Assembly (NCBI GenBank): GCA_003991915.1
Contig: RQTK01000695.1
Coordinates: 1-64,000 of the forward strand
Direction of reading: 5' to 3'
DNA from: Elysia chlorotica
Taxonomy: Eukaryota; Mollusca; Gastropoda; Plakobranchidae
Length of the DNA stretch: 64,000 bases
Both the position numbers and the translations under genes were made by a program. Positions 12,201-23,600 of this stretch are shown here, piece by piece (position 1 is the first letter of the stretch; each line of letters starts with the position of its first letter). The notes beneath the pieces are model-generated. The model was not told where the DNA came from. It saw nothing but the letters and a program-made list of their open reading frames with translations, and made no database searches.

Positions 12201-14993
12201 CATAGAATTGTCAGAAGTCAGTCTTGGGCCCATTCACAATATATCTCATGTAGTCCTGACATTGTAAGTAAAGCAACAAAGCAATCGAAAAATCTCTTTC
12301 TGAGAGCTTGTGATATTTCAGGAATTCTATTTCATTACTGGTAGGTAGCTTGCTTTATTATCTTTGTAATATACAATGGTGTTGATGATACTTTTTTTTT
12401 TCAAAAAGTCATTACTCTTGGCATTAGCTGCTCATCAGGAATCATATTGGTTCAGGACTAAGAAAAATGTTTAAACTTTCAACATCACAGAAGTTGTCAT
12501 TCATTTGGTGTATATTAAATAAGTCTCTGACATAGTGATTTAATATTTGTTCCTTGTATTAGTAAATGTGATAAAGAGTTTTATTGCACTGTAGGAGTAT
12601 GCCTCAGGTTTAAGATCTAGAGTTGGACTGTTTATCTTCAACAATTTTTTTATGTATTTCAGAGCCAAACTCTTTTACGAGCTGACTATTCTGTATTAGA
12701 CAGTTTGGCAGGTAAAGGTGAGAAGAAAGTGATATTGACTGTGAAGAAAGGAGAAGAAACGATTTCTCAGGGCATCCCAATCGTGCACAGATCAAACTGC
12801 ACAATCCCCAAGGTAAACCTACATACATTTTTAACACTGAAATGGCCGGCAATGCCACCCCTGAACTCCCCCCAGACCACTCCTGCCAACTCCTGATAAC
12901 CCTTCAGGACTGGAATTGCTAGCCAGTTTTGAAGAAAACTATAAACATGTTACTAAATCCTATAAATAGCAACATGGCTTGATAATTATGTGTTATTATT
13001 CTTAGAAATGAGTCATTTTATGTTTAAATAAATGTTTACGCGATGAGTATACTCATTCATGGTTTTAAAGAAGGGATTTTTATATTATATTATAAAACAT
13101 TGAAATGAGACATTCCCTTTATATGAAAATTGTTCACAACAAGAAGAAAACTAGACACTGGAATCTTCTTTTGCTTATTAATAAGCATGGTGCAGAGTTT
13201 AACTGATTGAATCCATATTTTTCTTTTGGTTTGGTTAAGATTATCTACTTAAGGCTAATTTCAGTTACTCCAACATGGTCAAAATCAGTAATGTTGCATC
13301 TAAGTATAAAAAACTATCTGTAGCTGATGGAAGTAGTTCCAGTACCCACTTCCTTAGAAAATCTATAAAACTTGGATGGGTTGAAAATATGGATCTTTCT
13401 TTTCCCATTACTTACAGTATGGCAAGATTTACATAACCTAAAGCTGATGTGAGCAGCAAATGGATGCATTCAGTTAAGAGACTATTTATTTTGCAAACAG
13501 CCATAAAAAAAGAAGAAAAAATAATTTGAATCGTCTTCTAAAAAAATTATCTGCCCTTTTTTTTTTATTGAAAATGATGGCTCCTTAAAATCCTACGTTT
13601 TTTTTTGTTTTTTTTTCTTTTTCTGAAAGATAATTGAGATAGGTAAGGAAAAAGATCAGTGGTCCACCGACTCAGCTCCTTTGGATGACGTGTATGCTGT
13701 AGTGTATGACGACTTACAGTTCTTGTTCAAAGAAACCACAGTTTTCATGGCTGATGATCAGGTAATCTTCATATTACACATCTGTACATTTTTTAAGGAA
13801 AAGATTGTTCAAATGATGTGATGCCCCCTTGTGCTTATTTCATAATTGATAGAAATAATAACAAAAAAGCTACACTCTTTGCCAGGCCTTATGCCATTAA
13901 AAACGCACAGGGATTTTAAATAATTTCTCAAGAATACTTAAGTGACTGAGCACAATATTACTACTTGTCCATTATTAGATCCATCACTCTCTTTCCCTAA
14001 ATCTTGCAAGTAATTTAAGCCCACAAAATGTCAGATATATTTTTTAAAAGCACCTAAAAACTTTTAAAACAATTTAGTTGAATTATAAAATCTGGAATTT
14101 GAGATGAAATGTCTGATTTTTTATCTGCCATAGAGTGGTTGAAAAAGAGGAGTCTTCAGGTTCCTATATTTGATAAGATTTTGATGTGCCATTGATTTTA
14201 TTTCTCTCTTTAATTGACTCAGGAGGCTTTTGACACCTGTGACTTTGATAAAGCCCATGAAATGACAAAGATTGATCACATTCGTGATTGGAAGAACTTC
14301 TGGTTCCACATCAAGGAGGCAGGCACATTTTTCTTTCTGGACAGAGACTCGTGCAACTCATCCACACCGCTGAAGCTTGTTGCGCATGTTGCTGAACCAG
14401 GTTTGTGCACTGTTGGTTATCTCTTCCTTTCCCCTCCGTCTCACACACACAGCTACACGTCCAAAATCTAAATGTAAAAAACAAATTCACTTTTATCTTA
14501 ATTTTGAAAGTTGATAGAATCTCTTTTTATCTGAGGTTAAAAAAATATTTTTTTAAAAGAAATAGTTTTGGTAGGCCTTGTTGTTAATCTTTATTTTTCA
14601 CATGGTATAAAAAGTTATATTTATTCTTAAAATTTGTTAGATTGCTTTGGTGTATTCCCTTCATGAAGGTCTTATCAGTATCACCAATGAAACTGAAACA
14701 TTGTGTTTATTATTTTTTTTTAATTAGAGTTGATCTCCTCATTCATTTAGACCTGTTGTTTTCTTGCAGAGAACATTGTTGATAGGGCTGATCACAGTAG
14801 CTGGTGCTCAGCTTCAGTCTTTGCTGTTTGGCGTGAGAGACTTCTGAAGGATTACAATGGCCCAGACGTGTCTGTTCCCCTCATTGTGGGCATCGTGCTG
14901 GGAATTGCCTGTTCGGTTGCCTGTCTCGTCTGGCAGGGTATCAGGCTTAAGATCATTCCGAGTCTTCAAGGGCGCCAAAATGGATTGTTCTAA
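839..14993 (+). CDS. Filamin-repeat/cupredoxin-like single-pass membrane protein, C-terminal ~870 aa (22 exons, 5' partial)
   Basis: Function unknown. Exons: 839-932, 1993-2150, 2780-2897, 3280-3364, 3663-3762, 4702-4778, 5023-5164, 5787-5858, 6310-6459, 7150-7291, 7513-7608, 8136-8215, 8850-8936, 9402-9527, 9981-10067, 10371-10416, 10829-10970, 11754-11880, 12663-12812, 13630-13761, 14223-14400, 14770-14993. All join in one frame (2613 nt including TAA). The first two exons carry a filamin-type repeat ending (EPGLFTVYF, then GSPFRI). Exons 20-21 (13630-14400) read like a phytocyanin-type cupredoxin: DDLQFLFKE, AFDTCDFDKA, WFHIKEAGTFFFLDRDSC, LKLVAHV. The histidine ligands of a type 1 copper site are not visible, so copper binding is doubtful. 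The last exon has a hydrophobic span (VPLIVGIVLGIACSVACLVW, about residues 832-851) and a 19-residue tail, so the bulk should be extracellular or lumenal; several Cys and N-x-S/T sites agree. Two donor choices (3364 and 6459) were set by frame. The N-terminus and signal peptide lie outside the window. Confidence 0.8.
9190..9256. repeat. (ATT)n microsatellite in an intron
   Basis: About 22 tandem ATT units, followed to about 9350 by degenerate ATT/GTT triplets. It lies in the intron between the exons ending at 8936 and starting at 9402. Confidence 0.95.
9540..9762 (-). mobile_element. tRNA-derived SINE, minus orientation
   Basis: Read on the minus strand it begins with a tRNA-like head: box A-like TGGCTCAAGTGG, then GTAGAGCA, and box B-like GTTTGAATCC. 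A core follows that is shared with the copies at 16376 and 42426 (ACTGAGACAGGAGTC, then a GTGTGGCAGCACATAAAATT-like stretch, CAGTCT and GGGCCCAT). It sits just after the exon ending at 9527. Target-site duplications were not resolved. Confidence 0.8.
11030..11420 (-). mobile_element. Decayed 3' end of a LINE reverse-transcriptase ORF
   Basis: On the minus strand, translated pieces resemble the C-terminal end of endonuclease/reverse-transcriptase ORFs of non-LTR elements: SSLLYG.ETW-like and VTKTNTHKLKTF, then W..L...AQNRV-like residues after a TWRRS.AEIKAAGTTW stretch. The frame is broken by a stop after the KTF motif and by at least one indel, and the RT core is absent, so this is a 5'-truncated dead copy in the intron between 10970 and 11754. 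The clade cannot be set from this remnant. Confidence 0.6.
12144..12255 (+). mobile_element. SINE tail fragment
   Basis: It matches the 3' core of the copies at 16376 and 42426: GCTGAGACAGGAGTC, a TGTCTCATGTGTTACAGCAC stretch, then CAGTCTTGGGCCCAT and CACAATAT. The tRNA-like head is missing, so the copy is 5' truncated. It lies within an intron of the first gene. Confidence 0.7.
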
Positions 14994-15607
14994 TCCTATT
15001 TCAATGGATTGGAAGAGGCAAACTTGTAGAAATTTAAAACTAAATTTTTACATTTCTGTTTTATTTTCTTAGAGCAAATAGAGGTTTTTGAAGATAATGA
15101 CAAATACCCTATGCTCGATCAATTATGTATTGCTTCAGCAATTTTGTATACTAAAAGTAACAATCACTTTAAATCAGATATAAAAGGAAAGGAAAATGTT
15201 TTCAAAATGTCATTACCGGGAGTTTTTAAAGTACTATTAATCTGATTGATGTTTTTACTTTAATGTGAGAAGTCTGGCATCATTTAAGTCATGTATGTAT
15301 GCCTGATAAGGCTTTTTGTATCTTTCATTTCATTTTTTTGTATTTGTGGAGCGTTACCTTGTTGTAAAAGGTATCCTCAAATACAAAATTAGGTTGTCTT
15401 GATGCCAGCATTTATTTCTGTATACATATGTGTTTCCTAGTCAGATTTATCATATTTATTCTTTGTATGGAAAATTGACAAATTATTTTTACATTGAAGA
15501 CTTAAATATCTTCCTTACGTCTAAAAAAAAACAAACTTTTGGAAATGTTTTTATCTGGATCAAGACTGCTTTAAGCACAAAGTTCACTCTCTTTTGTCTT
15601 TGTGTTG

Positions 15608-15639
15608 AATAAATACCAATGTTATCAATAAAAAATAAA
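15608..15639 (+). promoter_or_regulatory. Poly(A) signals of the filamin/cupredoxin-like gene
   Basis: Three AATAAA hexamers lie at 15608, 15627 and 15634, about 615-645 nt after the TAA stop at 14991. Their clustering suggests the 3' end of the transcript near 15650. Which one is used cannot be told from the sequence. Confidence 0.5.
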
Positions 15640-15659
15640 GTGTTAGACATCAAATTTTC

Positions 15660-18600
15660 TCTTAATTTCACTACTACTCCTTAATCAACTGAACAGCTTT
15701 AAAAAACCTGTTAGTCTTGATTTTCTATTTTAGTTAAAGAACATGTTATTTGAGACTTTTATAAAAAATACATTGATGGTTGGAACTAGTATTATTTTCA
15801 AAGCGTAAATTAACTGGGCCGCAAAGTATTTTAGGAGAACCAGTCATAGACATACAGAGTTAAACTTTAAAATTGATGAGAGTTTTCTCTTCCTATGACT
15901 GATTCTTCTCTCAATCTTATTCACAGTAATGAGCAAATTTTATCATGATATGACATATCTCGATATCGTATATTCTATGTCTCTAGAAGTTGAAACAAAA
16001 AGATATATTGTTTGGAATTCCATATTGTTTTACTTTCTTTTTTTTAATCAGCATTAGGCTTTTTGTTCAACATTACAATCAATTTTATAAAGGCAAGCAT
16101 GCATTGAAAAATGTACATGGATGACCACATCTTACATTCAAAGCTTTTAACAGGCCACAGGATCAAAAGAAAACATTCTTTTTTCAAATTTCATAAGAAA
16201 TATCCTAAGGGTCAGGTTTCATCATATATGTATGCCAATATACTGTCTATATAGTAAATTTAATGTTGTAAATTTAATTTGAGAGATAATCTTCTCTCTA
16301 ACTTAAAATTACAAGGAATACCTTGTTGTTGTTTTTTCAGTATATAAATACTTAAGTGACATTTTCCATCTTGTTATTGAGGGGTGCAGCATCCCTGAGG
16401 TAGAACGCCGGCTTCCGATGCAGGAAGTCCGTGGTTCGAGTCCTGGCCATTTGGTCCCCTACTGGTTGAGTCAGTGTCATTCTAATGTGATCAGCTAAGA
16501 CAGGAGTCATGGTGTCCCCACCCTGTCTCGTGTATGGCAACACATAAAATTGTCAGACGTCAGTCTTGGGGCCCGTCTACAATATAGTGCTGATGTTGGA
16601 CGTTAAACCAACTTATCATCTACCATCTTGTTCTTACTGTTAGGAAGCTGCATTTTTCAAAAACTAAATTGATCAGTTTTATTCCAATGATTAATGATTA
16701 GTTCGGCATTTCACTACAAACTAAACTTGAGATATGCTATTATCTTGTGAACTGTGTCCAAAAATAAAATGTATGTGAATACTATGTGATATTATTTACA
16801 CACTCCAAATGAATCATTGACTTTTGATGCCTGTTTTGTAATACTGCCACATTGGTATAAAAAAAAGTCACACCCCTAGTCCAAATGGATTTATTGTTGC
16901 AACTGTTTTGGTCTCAACAGGAAACTTTTTATATGTTTCCAAATTGCAAAAATTGAATCAAAATATAACATATCTTGTCATAATTACTAGATCTAAAAGA
17001 AAAAAAAAATTTTTTTGATATGGTAGGTAAAAGCAAAGTTATTATTGTTCAATGACACAATCGTATCAAACTAATCCTATGGAGAGAAAAAATCTTTGTG
17101 TCAGAATAATGAAGAATGTTGTTTTTAACCTCTTTACTCAATTGTAACTTTATCAATTTTTATATGATTTCCCTCTTTACATTGGTGCTATAAATTCATT
17201 TACTCACACTTACATACTCTCAAGCTGTGTTCATCAATTGCTATTAAATAGGGGTCCGATGATCTCTACAATTTTTTTAATCTCCACAATCTTTTATGTT
17301 GGCTACAATTATCATCAGGGTTCTGATTTAAAAACAGCAACAACAAACAAATCTGGACCCTTACTCTTGGTTCCCCATTGCTTTCCAAAAGTAAGGGACC
17401 AACTTTTCCATTATCATTATCATTCACTTTTGTTTTGATATTGTAGATGTATTTCCTTTTAATGGCAGTGGTATTATTTGTTGTAAATCTGTTTTGCATG
17501 GACAACTTCAGGTATTGATTCTTAAAAATGTTATTGTGAGAGGATTCATTGCTACTGTTTGTGAATTGAAATAACAAGTTTTTATCATACTTATTCAATC
17601 CAAGCATTGAGAAAAGGCATTTATCAAGAAAAGTAGAAAACTAAAGGGGGCGCTTTGTAAGCCTTCTTTTTTCTATATCTTTAGAGTCTTAAACTTACCA
17701 CAACATTGTACTTACGACTCAAATGGTTATTGCAAAAAATAACTCAAACTTTTTGTTTTGTAAATCCTGATTACCATTTAGGGGGAGATAGATAAATCGT
17801 AATATGCACCTGTCTTCAATTGTTTTTTTTATCGTACACAATATAATATCATTTTTAAGCACTGAGATTTGAGTGAAGCAGATTGTATTGATATTGAAAT
17901 TATGGCTATACTGGGGAAACAATTGTAATGAATTGTTGCAGATTATCATCAGTGATGCAAACTGGATCATTAAATTGTTATTAAACCTTTTTGGCATAAA
18001 GCAGCAAAGCATATTGAAACATAAAACATTACCTCTTGATAGATCTTTAACTTCAACACCCCAACTTTAAAAAAAAAATGAAAATAATGTAAGTTAATGA
18101 AAAGTTATCACGGATAACTACTTTTCATCTTAAAATTAATGTTTATGCAATATTTTCTTTAAAAGGTATCTAAATCAAGTACTTAATGCATGCATTGTAA
18201 CAAATTCTTATACATTTTTTTATATATAGACAAAGTTTTATTGCTTTACATTAGTATCCCTTATCAATGTGGAAATTTTAAAACTGTTCTCAATTTTAAA
18301 TTTCTATATCTGTGATAAAATTATTATATTTCCCCATCAATACTTCTTTTTTTGTAATTTCTTTGCGATTCTACCAGAAAGTTATACTGTTAAAAAAAAA
18401 CATCAAATATAGTGAGTACCGAGTATTATTTTCAAAGTTTGACTTTATGCCAAAAATAGTGTGTTGATTTCCTTTGTCTGTGTTTTCTGTAAAATAATGC
18501 CAAAACTACCTCTCACTTACTATATTTTCGAACATTTTGAAAGAACAGTGAATTGCTCTTATAGTTTTACTCAAGTATTTTGTTATTTTCCAAGGTAAAT

Positions 18601-20634
18601 ATATTAATTTTACATTTAACCTAACCCAAATTGTTTGCTCTGATTTCACATTCCATTTTTTTTTTTTTCACAATTTAGAACTATTTACCAGGTACTTCAG
18701 TTTTTAAAAAAATTATTGATGTGAATGATCTGAAGTCAAATTTATGGACTTTAAAATGTATCAGTTTTGTTGTAATACTGGTATTATAAATTTATAGCCC
18801 TACATACTTTTATATGCATAAAACATGTATACAGTGAAATCCTAATTTTTCAGCTTTTTTGGGATTGTATCAAAACTTGGAATGAAAAGGATTCGAATTA
18901 CAGAAGGAGACATTCCTGAACCACAAAGGTCTTTTAAACAATATAAACAGCAACTAAGCTTATTACTATTAGCAAAATGTGCATTTATGGGGGTTTCCCA
19001 GCGTTTTATTTCTATTCCAACTTTCTCCCAACCCTATTTTTTTTGTAACACATGTCTTGGGTCGCAATAATCATCAAATTCTGCATCACAGTTAGTACTT
19101 TTCTAATGTCTAATAGTGGTGCCAGCTTTAAATTAAGAGAATCAAAGCAGAAAACTGAATTACGTCCTTTTCTAACAGAGCCAAAGGAAAAAAAAATAAC
19201 CTATCCTCTTATAAAATTGGTTTATGAGAAATTTAAATTATCGAACTTTGTTTTTTAAGGTTTCCACTGTATATGATATATTATTATGTATATACACTTT
19301 TTTGTTATACTTTTTGTGAGTGTGCGCGCTTCAGTACCTTTCTGTGCAATAAGAAGATCTTGATATACATTTTAAGTAAGGCGGAGTGTAATTTATTATG
19401 CCTTTTTTAAATAATTTTTTTTTTTCTTTTTTAGTTTGGCCATTTGAATTGTTGTTGTATTAAAATCACTTTCAGTATTGGTTGGAATAAAGATTACAAA
19501 TGATTTCACTAATAAGGATTTTGAATTTTGTTTTTAACATACTTTTTGACTTTGACAACTTCCAAGTCTTGTTATTGTAATGAGCGGGAGGGGGAAAATC
19601 GAAGAAAAAAGTGGGTTCTTTTTTTTTTTGTAATCATGGTTTTTATTACATTTGAATAATTAACATAAAAAATATGTACAATATATGTATAGTCCAACAC
19701 ATATTCTGAGAACAATTTTTGCTTTATTACATAAATATAATTACAATTATACAATTATAATTGTTGTGAATGATAATAAAAATCATGCACAGGTACATTT
19801 CAAATTTAAAACATTTTTGTCAATTAAGTGCTAAATTTCTTCCCTGGGTTTAGCTAAATATTGATCTTAAATGCAAAATGTGATAGAAACTTGTTTATAC
19901 AAATTTTACCAACTCAATCTAGCTCAAGTTGGGAGGTGGTGAGTTTAAAGGCGTAGTCAATTTCCCAAGATTCTGTCAGGGTTTAACTAGACAAATAAGG
20001 GGGGAAAATTAACGTAATCAAAATGTTTGACATATTTGAACAATGTGATTCACTTTTTTTTTCTACTATTGTTAGCAATAACTTAGATCTTTCACACATT
20101 AAAAATTTTCTACAACTTGCAAAGAGAAAAAAAATGAAATTTTTTTTTGTTTTTAAAGTGTCATTCACTGGATTAACAATTTCAAAAGGGTATTCTAGAG
20201 AATAATCTATATATAAACACACAGTTACTTGTGACTCAGAATATTTTGTAGTGTGAATTACATTGCATATGACTAATTGACATAAAGATTTGCTTTTCAA
20301 GAAATTTTGCCTCTTATGGCTTAAAAATGTGCATGGCATTATCTTGGCCTAGGATTTTTCCTGAAGAAAGTACCCTATCATCAGATTAAACTATGAAAAA
20401 ATACAGTGGCAGCGAGTATCCAAGTTTACACGGCATTGTATATTTCTTTAAGTTTTTTAGTTCAAACGAAGTTCCGGCTGAGGCTGAATCTGCCCAATAT
20501 GGACACTATTTGAAGCCAATGAGGTTCTTCCTGACTGTTAAGAATAACAATACTCCAGCCTTTCTCAAGGGTCATGTGTTTCTGTCTGCGCAGAGCAAAT
20601 TTGATGAATCAAAGAGAATTTCAACCTCTCAAGA
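15660..20634. other. Convergent intergenic region between the first gene and MED17
   Basis: About 5 kb of AT-rich sequence between the poly(A) signals of the first gene and the MED17 3' end. It holds one complete SINE (16376-16622). The short open frames here have no splice structure, start context or protein character that I can support. I see no other gene. Confidence 0.6.
16376..16622 (+). mobile_element. Full-length tRNA-derived SINE with 10-bp target-site duplication
   Basis: The element is flanked by perfect 10-bp direct repeats CCATCTTGTT (16366-16375 and 16623-16632), the mark of target-primed insertion. The head has a clear RNA polymerase III box B (GGTTCGAGTCC) and a box A-like GAGGTAG region. 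The core reads CAGCTAAGACAGGAGTCATGG, split here by family variation, then CCTGTCTCGTGTATGGCAAC, CAGTCTTGGGG and CTACAATATAG. It ends in TTAAACCAACTT. It gives the best boundaries for the family in this window. Confidence 0.9.
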
Positions 20635-20640
20635 TTTATT
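20635..20640 (-). promoter_or_regulatory. Candidate MED17 poly(A) signal
   Basis: AATAAA on the minus strand (TTTATT on plus), only about 30 nt after the stop at 20670-20672. This would give a very short 3' UTR. Further TTTATT hexamers to the left could serve instead. Confidence 0.35.
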
Positions 20641-20669
20641 TCTCCCATCTCTCAATCCACAGTTGAAAT

Positions 20670-23600
20670 TCAGCTCATCACAGTCAATCTGGCCATTAGC
20701 ATGTCAACTTTGCCCACCAGGTTCCTCCCTTCGAGACGACTGAGATTGACCTCCTGATTTAAAAAAAAAGAGAGAGATGGTTAAAGTTTTGTTGTTGTTG
20801 TTTTTTGTTTCTAATGTGATATACAAACTAAATATGGTTTCACTCAATTCATTATAATTTCCATATTCAAATATGTCATTATTTTCTATATACAAATTTT
20901 TTGTGAAAGTCAAGTTTTCATGATCTTTTGAGACTGAGGGGAATTAATGAAACATACTTATTCAAGGTAAAAAAAAATTGAAAGGTGCTGCCTAAACAAT
21001 TCAAGATAAATTAGGAATATGATTTTACCATGGGTAATGGAGCGTTTTTAGTTCAATTTAGCTCATTCAACAAGAGGAATGAGCAATTTTAAAAGATGCG
21101 ACTTATTTCTAGTCTTTAAAAAGAACACAACATGCACACACAGAATTATTTAGATGACACTATGACGTATCTGCTTGTTGAATAACTTTCATGCCTTTAT
21201 ATATAAGTGCAATAACTTTTTGCAAAAACTCATTCTCTATACAAAATATATTTCACTTTATTGGTGTTTACCTTATTACTTAAAAAAAAATAGAGGTAAA
21301 AATGTATCGTTTGGGCTTAGGTTCGACACGCTATCAAAATAAACAATTACAATTCTAAAAAAAAAAGTTTGTCAATTGATTCGCTGGCTCTAGATGGTGA
21401 TCATTAAAAAACAAAATAATAATACAAAGAAGAGGGAGAGTGAGTTGGTTTCTTTTGGTCGAATGTCAGCAGCAAGGCTGTAATTTTTTTAGGATTGATG
21501 CCAAGACTAACTTCTGATAATTTTACATGCCACCATAGGGCCCAATTAGATACAATAAGCCAAGCTATACCGAACAAGTCTGAGTCTGGAGCTGAATGTC
21601 TGCCATAGGGCGACCACAGGGTGAAAGCCGAAAGCTGATGAGCGCCGATCAGAATAAGAATTCCCCTATAAAAATCAACTAGCCCCACAGAGTCACCGCT
21701 CCTTGTGAGCGCTGATAAGTGGGCTTCGGTAGCCTCGGCTTTATAAGAATGGAGAAACCATTCTTATCGACGCTGAAAACATGAGTCATAGGATGTGTGA
21801 CGTCACGGGATGGACTAGGGCGATTTTTTAAATGGACATAGCGAAACGTGGGCTTCACATAGAACAAAACCAATTAGATTTTTGTAATCAGCGTCAAAAA
21901 ATTAAGAGGACGTCGCGGGCAGAATTTGATTTTGGACTAAAATAAAAAAAATAATGTATTGTGGGCATTTAATTTTCATTTTAAAAATTTTAATTAATTT
22001 CAATCTCATAAATAATTTTTTACTGCATGTATTTGTATTGTAGCTTCGCACTAGTTTTCAGACGATGCAGTAGGCTAATTTTGCCTAGCCGCCACACGTC
22101 ATAATCGGCGTCTAGGCGTCTACCCTGTGGGGTTCACACCAAGCTGATCGGCGCGGATTTCAAGTTCCTTAAAGCGTCGATAAATTCAAGCGTCACTCTG
22201 TAGCCGGCCTAGGATTGATGCCAAGACTAACTTCTGATAATTTTACATGCCACCATAGGGCCCAATTAGATACAATAAGCCAAGCTATACCGAACAAGTC
22301 TGAGCTGTTTGGAGCTGTATAACCGCCTTATTGTCTAGTGGCTTGGCAGCTTATTTAGTGTAAAGTTTGTCAAGGAGTTAAAAGCTTGACTCGGTACAGC
22401 TTAACAGAAATGATCATTGTTCATTCCACAAGCCACTGCTGTCAGTTTAACAATTGATCCTGTTGTGTTTTGGTGGTGGAGAAGAAAGTGGAAGAGAAAA
22501 AGAACTCATCATAGAAGGATAGGAGTTTTTCTGATTTATTTAAACAGAAAAAATGTCAGAGAATATTATAATAGTTTTTAAAAATCTGAAGAATAATTCT
22601 AAAATTGTTTCAATTACACAAGGATGTCCTATGCGTCTTTAAAGGAACCGCTTAAAAAGATCCAGGACAGGATTTACCGAGAGGCAATAGCTCCAGAACA
22701 GAGACTCAGGTTTTGTTCATTTTCACTCAAGCCACCTTATTGCATTAGAATGCCATGAACTACATATCAGTCACAACCTTCTTGCAGCTACAATGTCATA
22801 AACCGTCAATGGTCGCCAGTGTAAACATTACATCTATTTTTACTGGACACCAAAATACTGGACAAAACTTGATTTTGAGCCCTGATCTTCCCAATTGAGA
22901 AACTAACGCTCTACCATTTGCACTCCCAGAAGGAGGAAAAGAAGAGAACATTTTAAAACTAATCATACAATAACAATAACAGATTTTCTTGAGGTGTCTA
23001 CCTTGAATTCTCCTGCAAGACTTGCCCACTTTGAAGCAGTGACAGCCGGGGAAATGTTTGACTCCTTTGTAGTATTCACTTTTTTCACACTCAATCTGGA
23101 GCCGCTTACTGGACTGCTATGGAATGCCAGGATGCTTGAGGAGGAATAACAAGATATTGAATGAGATTGGGGAAAAAAGGAGTATACACGATTGGAAGGG
23201 TATTACTTCATGCAGCAAAAGGGGGGACTAAAAGACAAAGAAATTGCAGTTAAAATATATATATGAGTATAAACTTGCTAATATAATTGTGCAATTATTA
23301 AAAAAATATCATTTTATTGTGGTTAATTTGCATATGTTTTTTACTTATTTTGATGAGAAAATAATATTTATTTCTAATTTACAGCAAATGTTTTCTTTGA
23401 ATACTTGTGTCATTAAATTCCAAAACCTTTTTAGCAAGGCATGACTTTTTTGTTTTTTTTAAACAAATTTTGTAACTAAGAGACAAAAATTAAGGTAAAT
23501 ATTTCTCTACCATCTTAAAATGTTCCTCCATGATCTCAAATTTGATTAATCGAATAAATTAAATAATAAGTATTTGAACAATGTAAAAATTTACCATGGT

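Noticed and set aside
20393-20743. Plus-strand frame ending [14 protein letters not shown], looking like a GCC2/GCC3 cysteine motif
   Set aside because: It overlaps the last MED17 exon in antisense and starts in its 3' flank; the MED17 reading on the other strand is unambiguous.
21491-22304. Short LTR-type (TRIM-like) element suggested by identical 94-bp ends
   Set aside because: The repeated block includes an old SINE tail, lacks TG...CA ends and a primer-binding site, and similarity fades gradually past it; a local duplication fits better.
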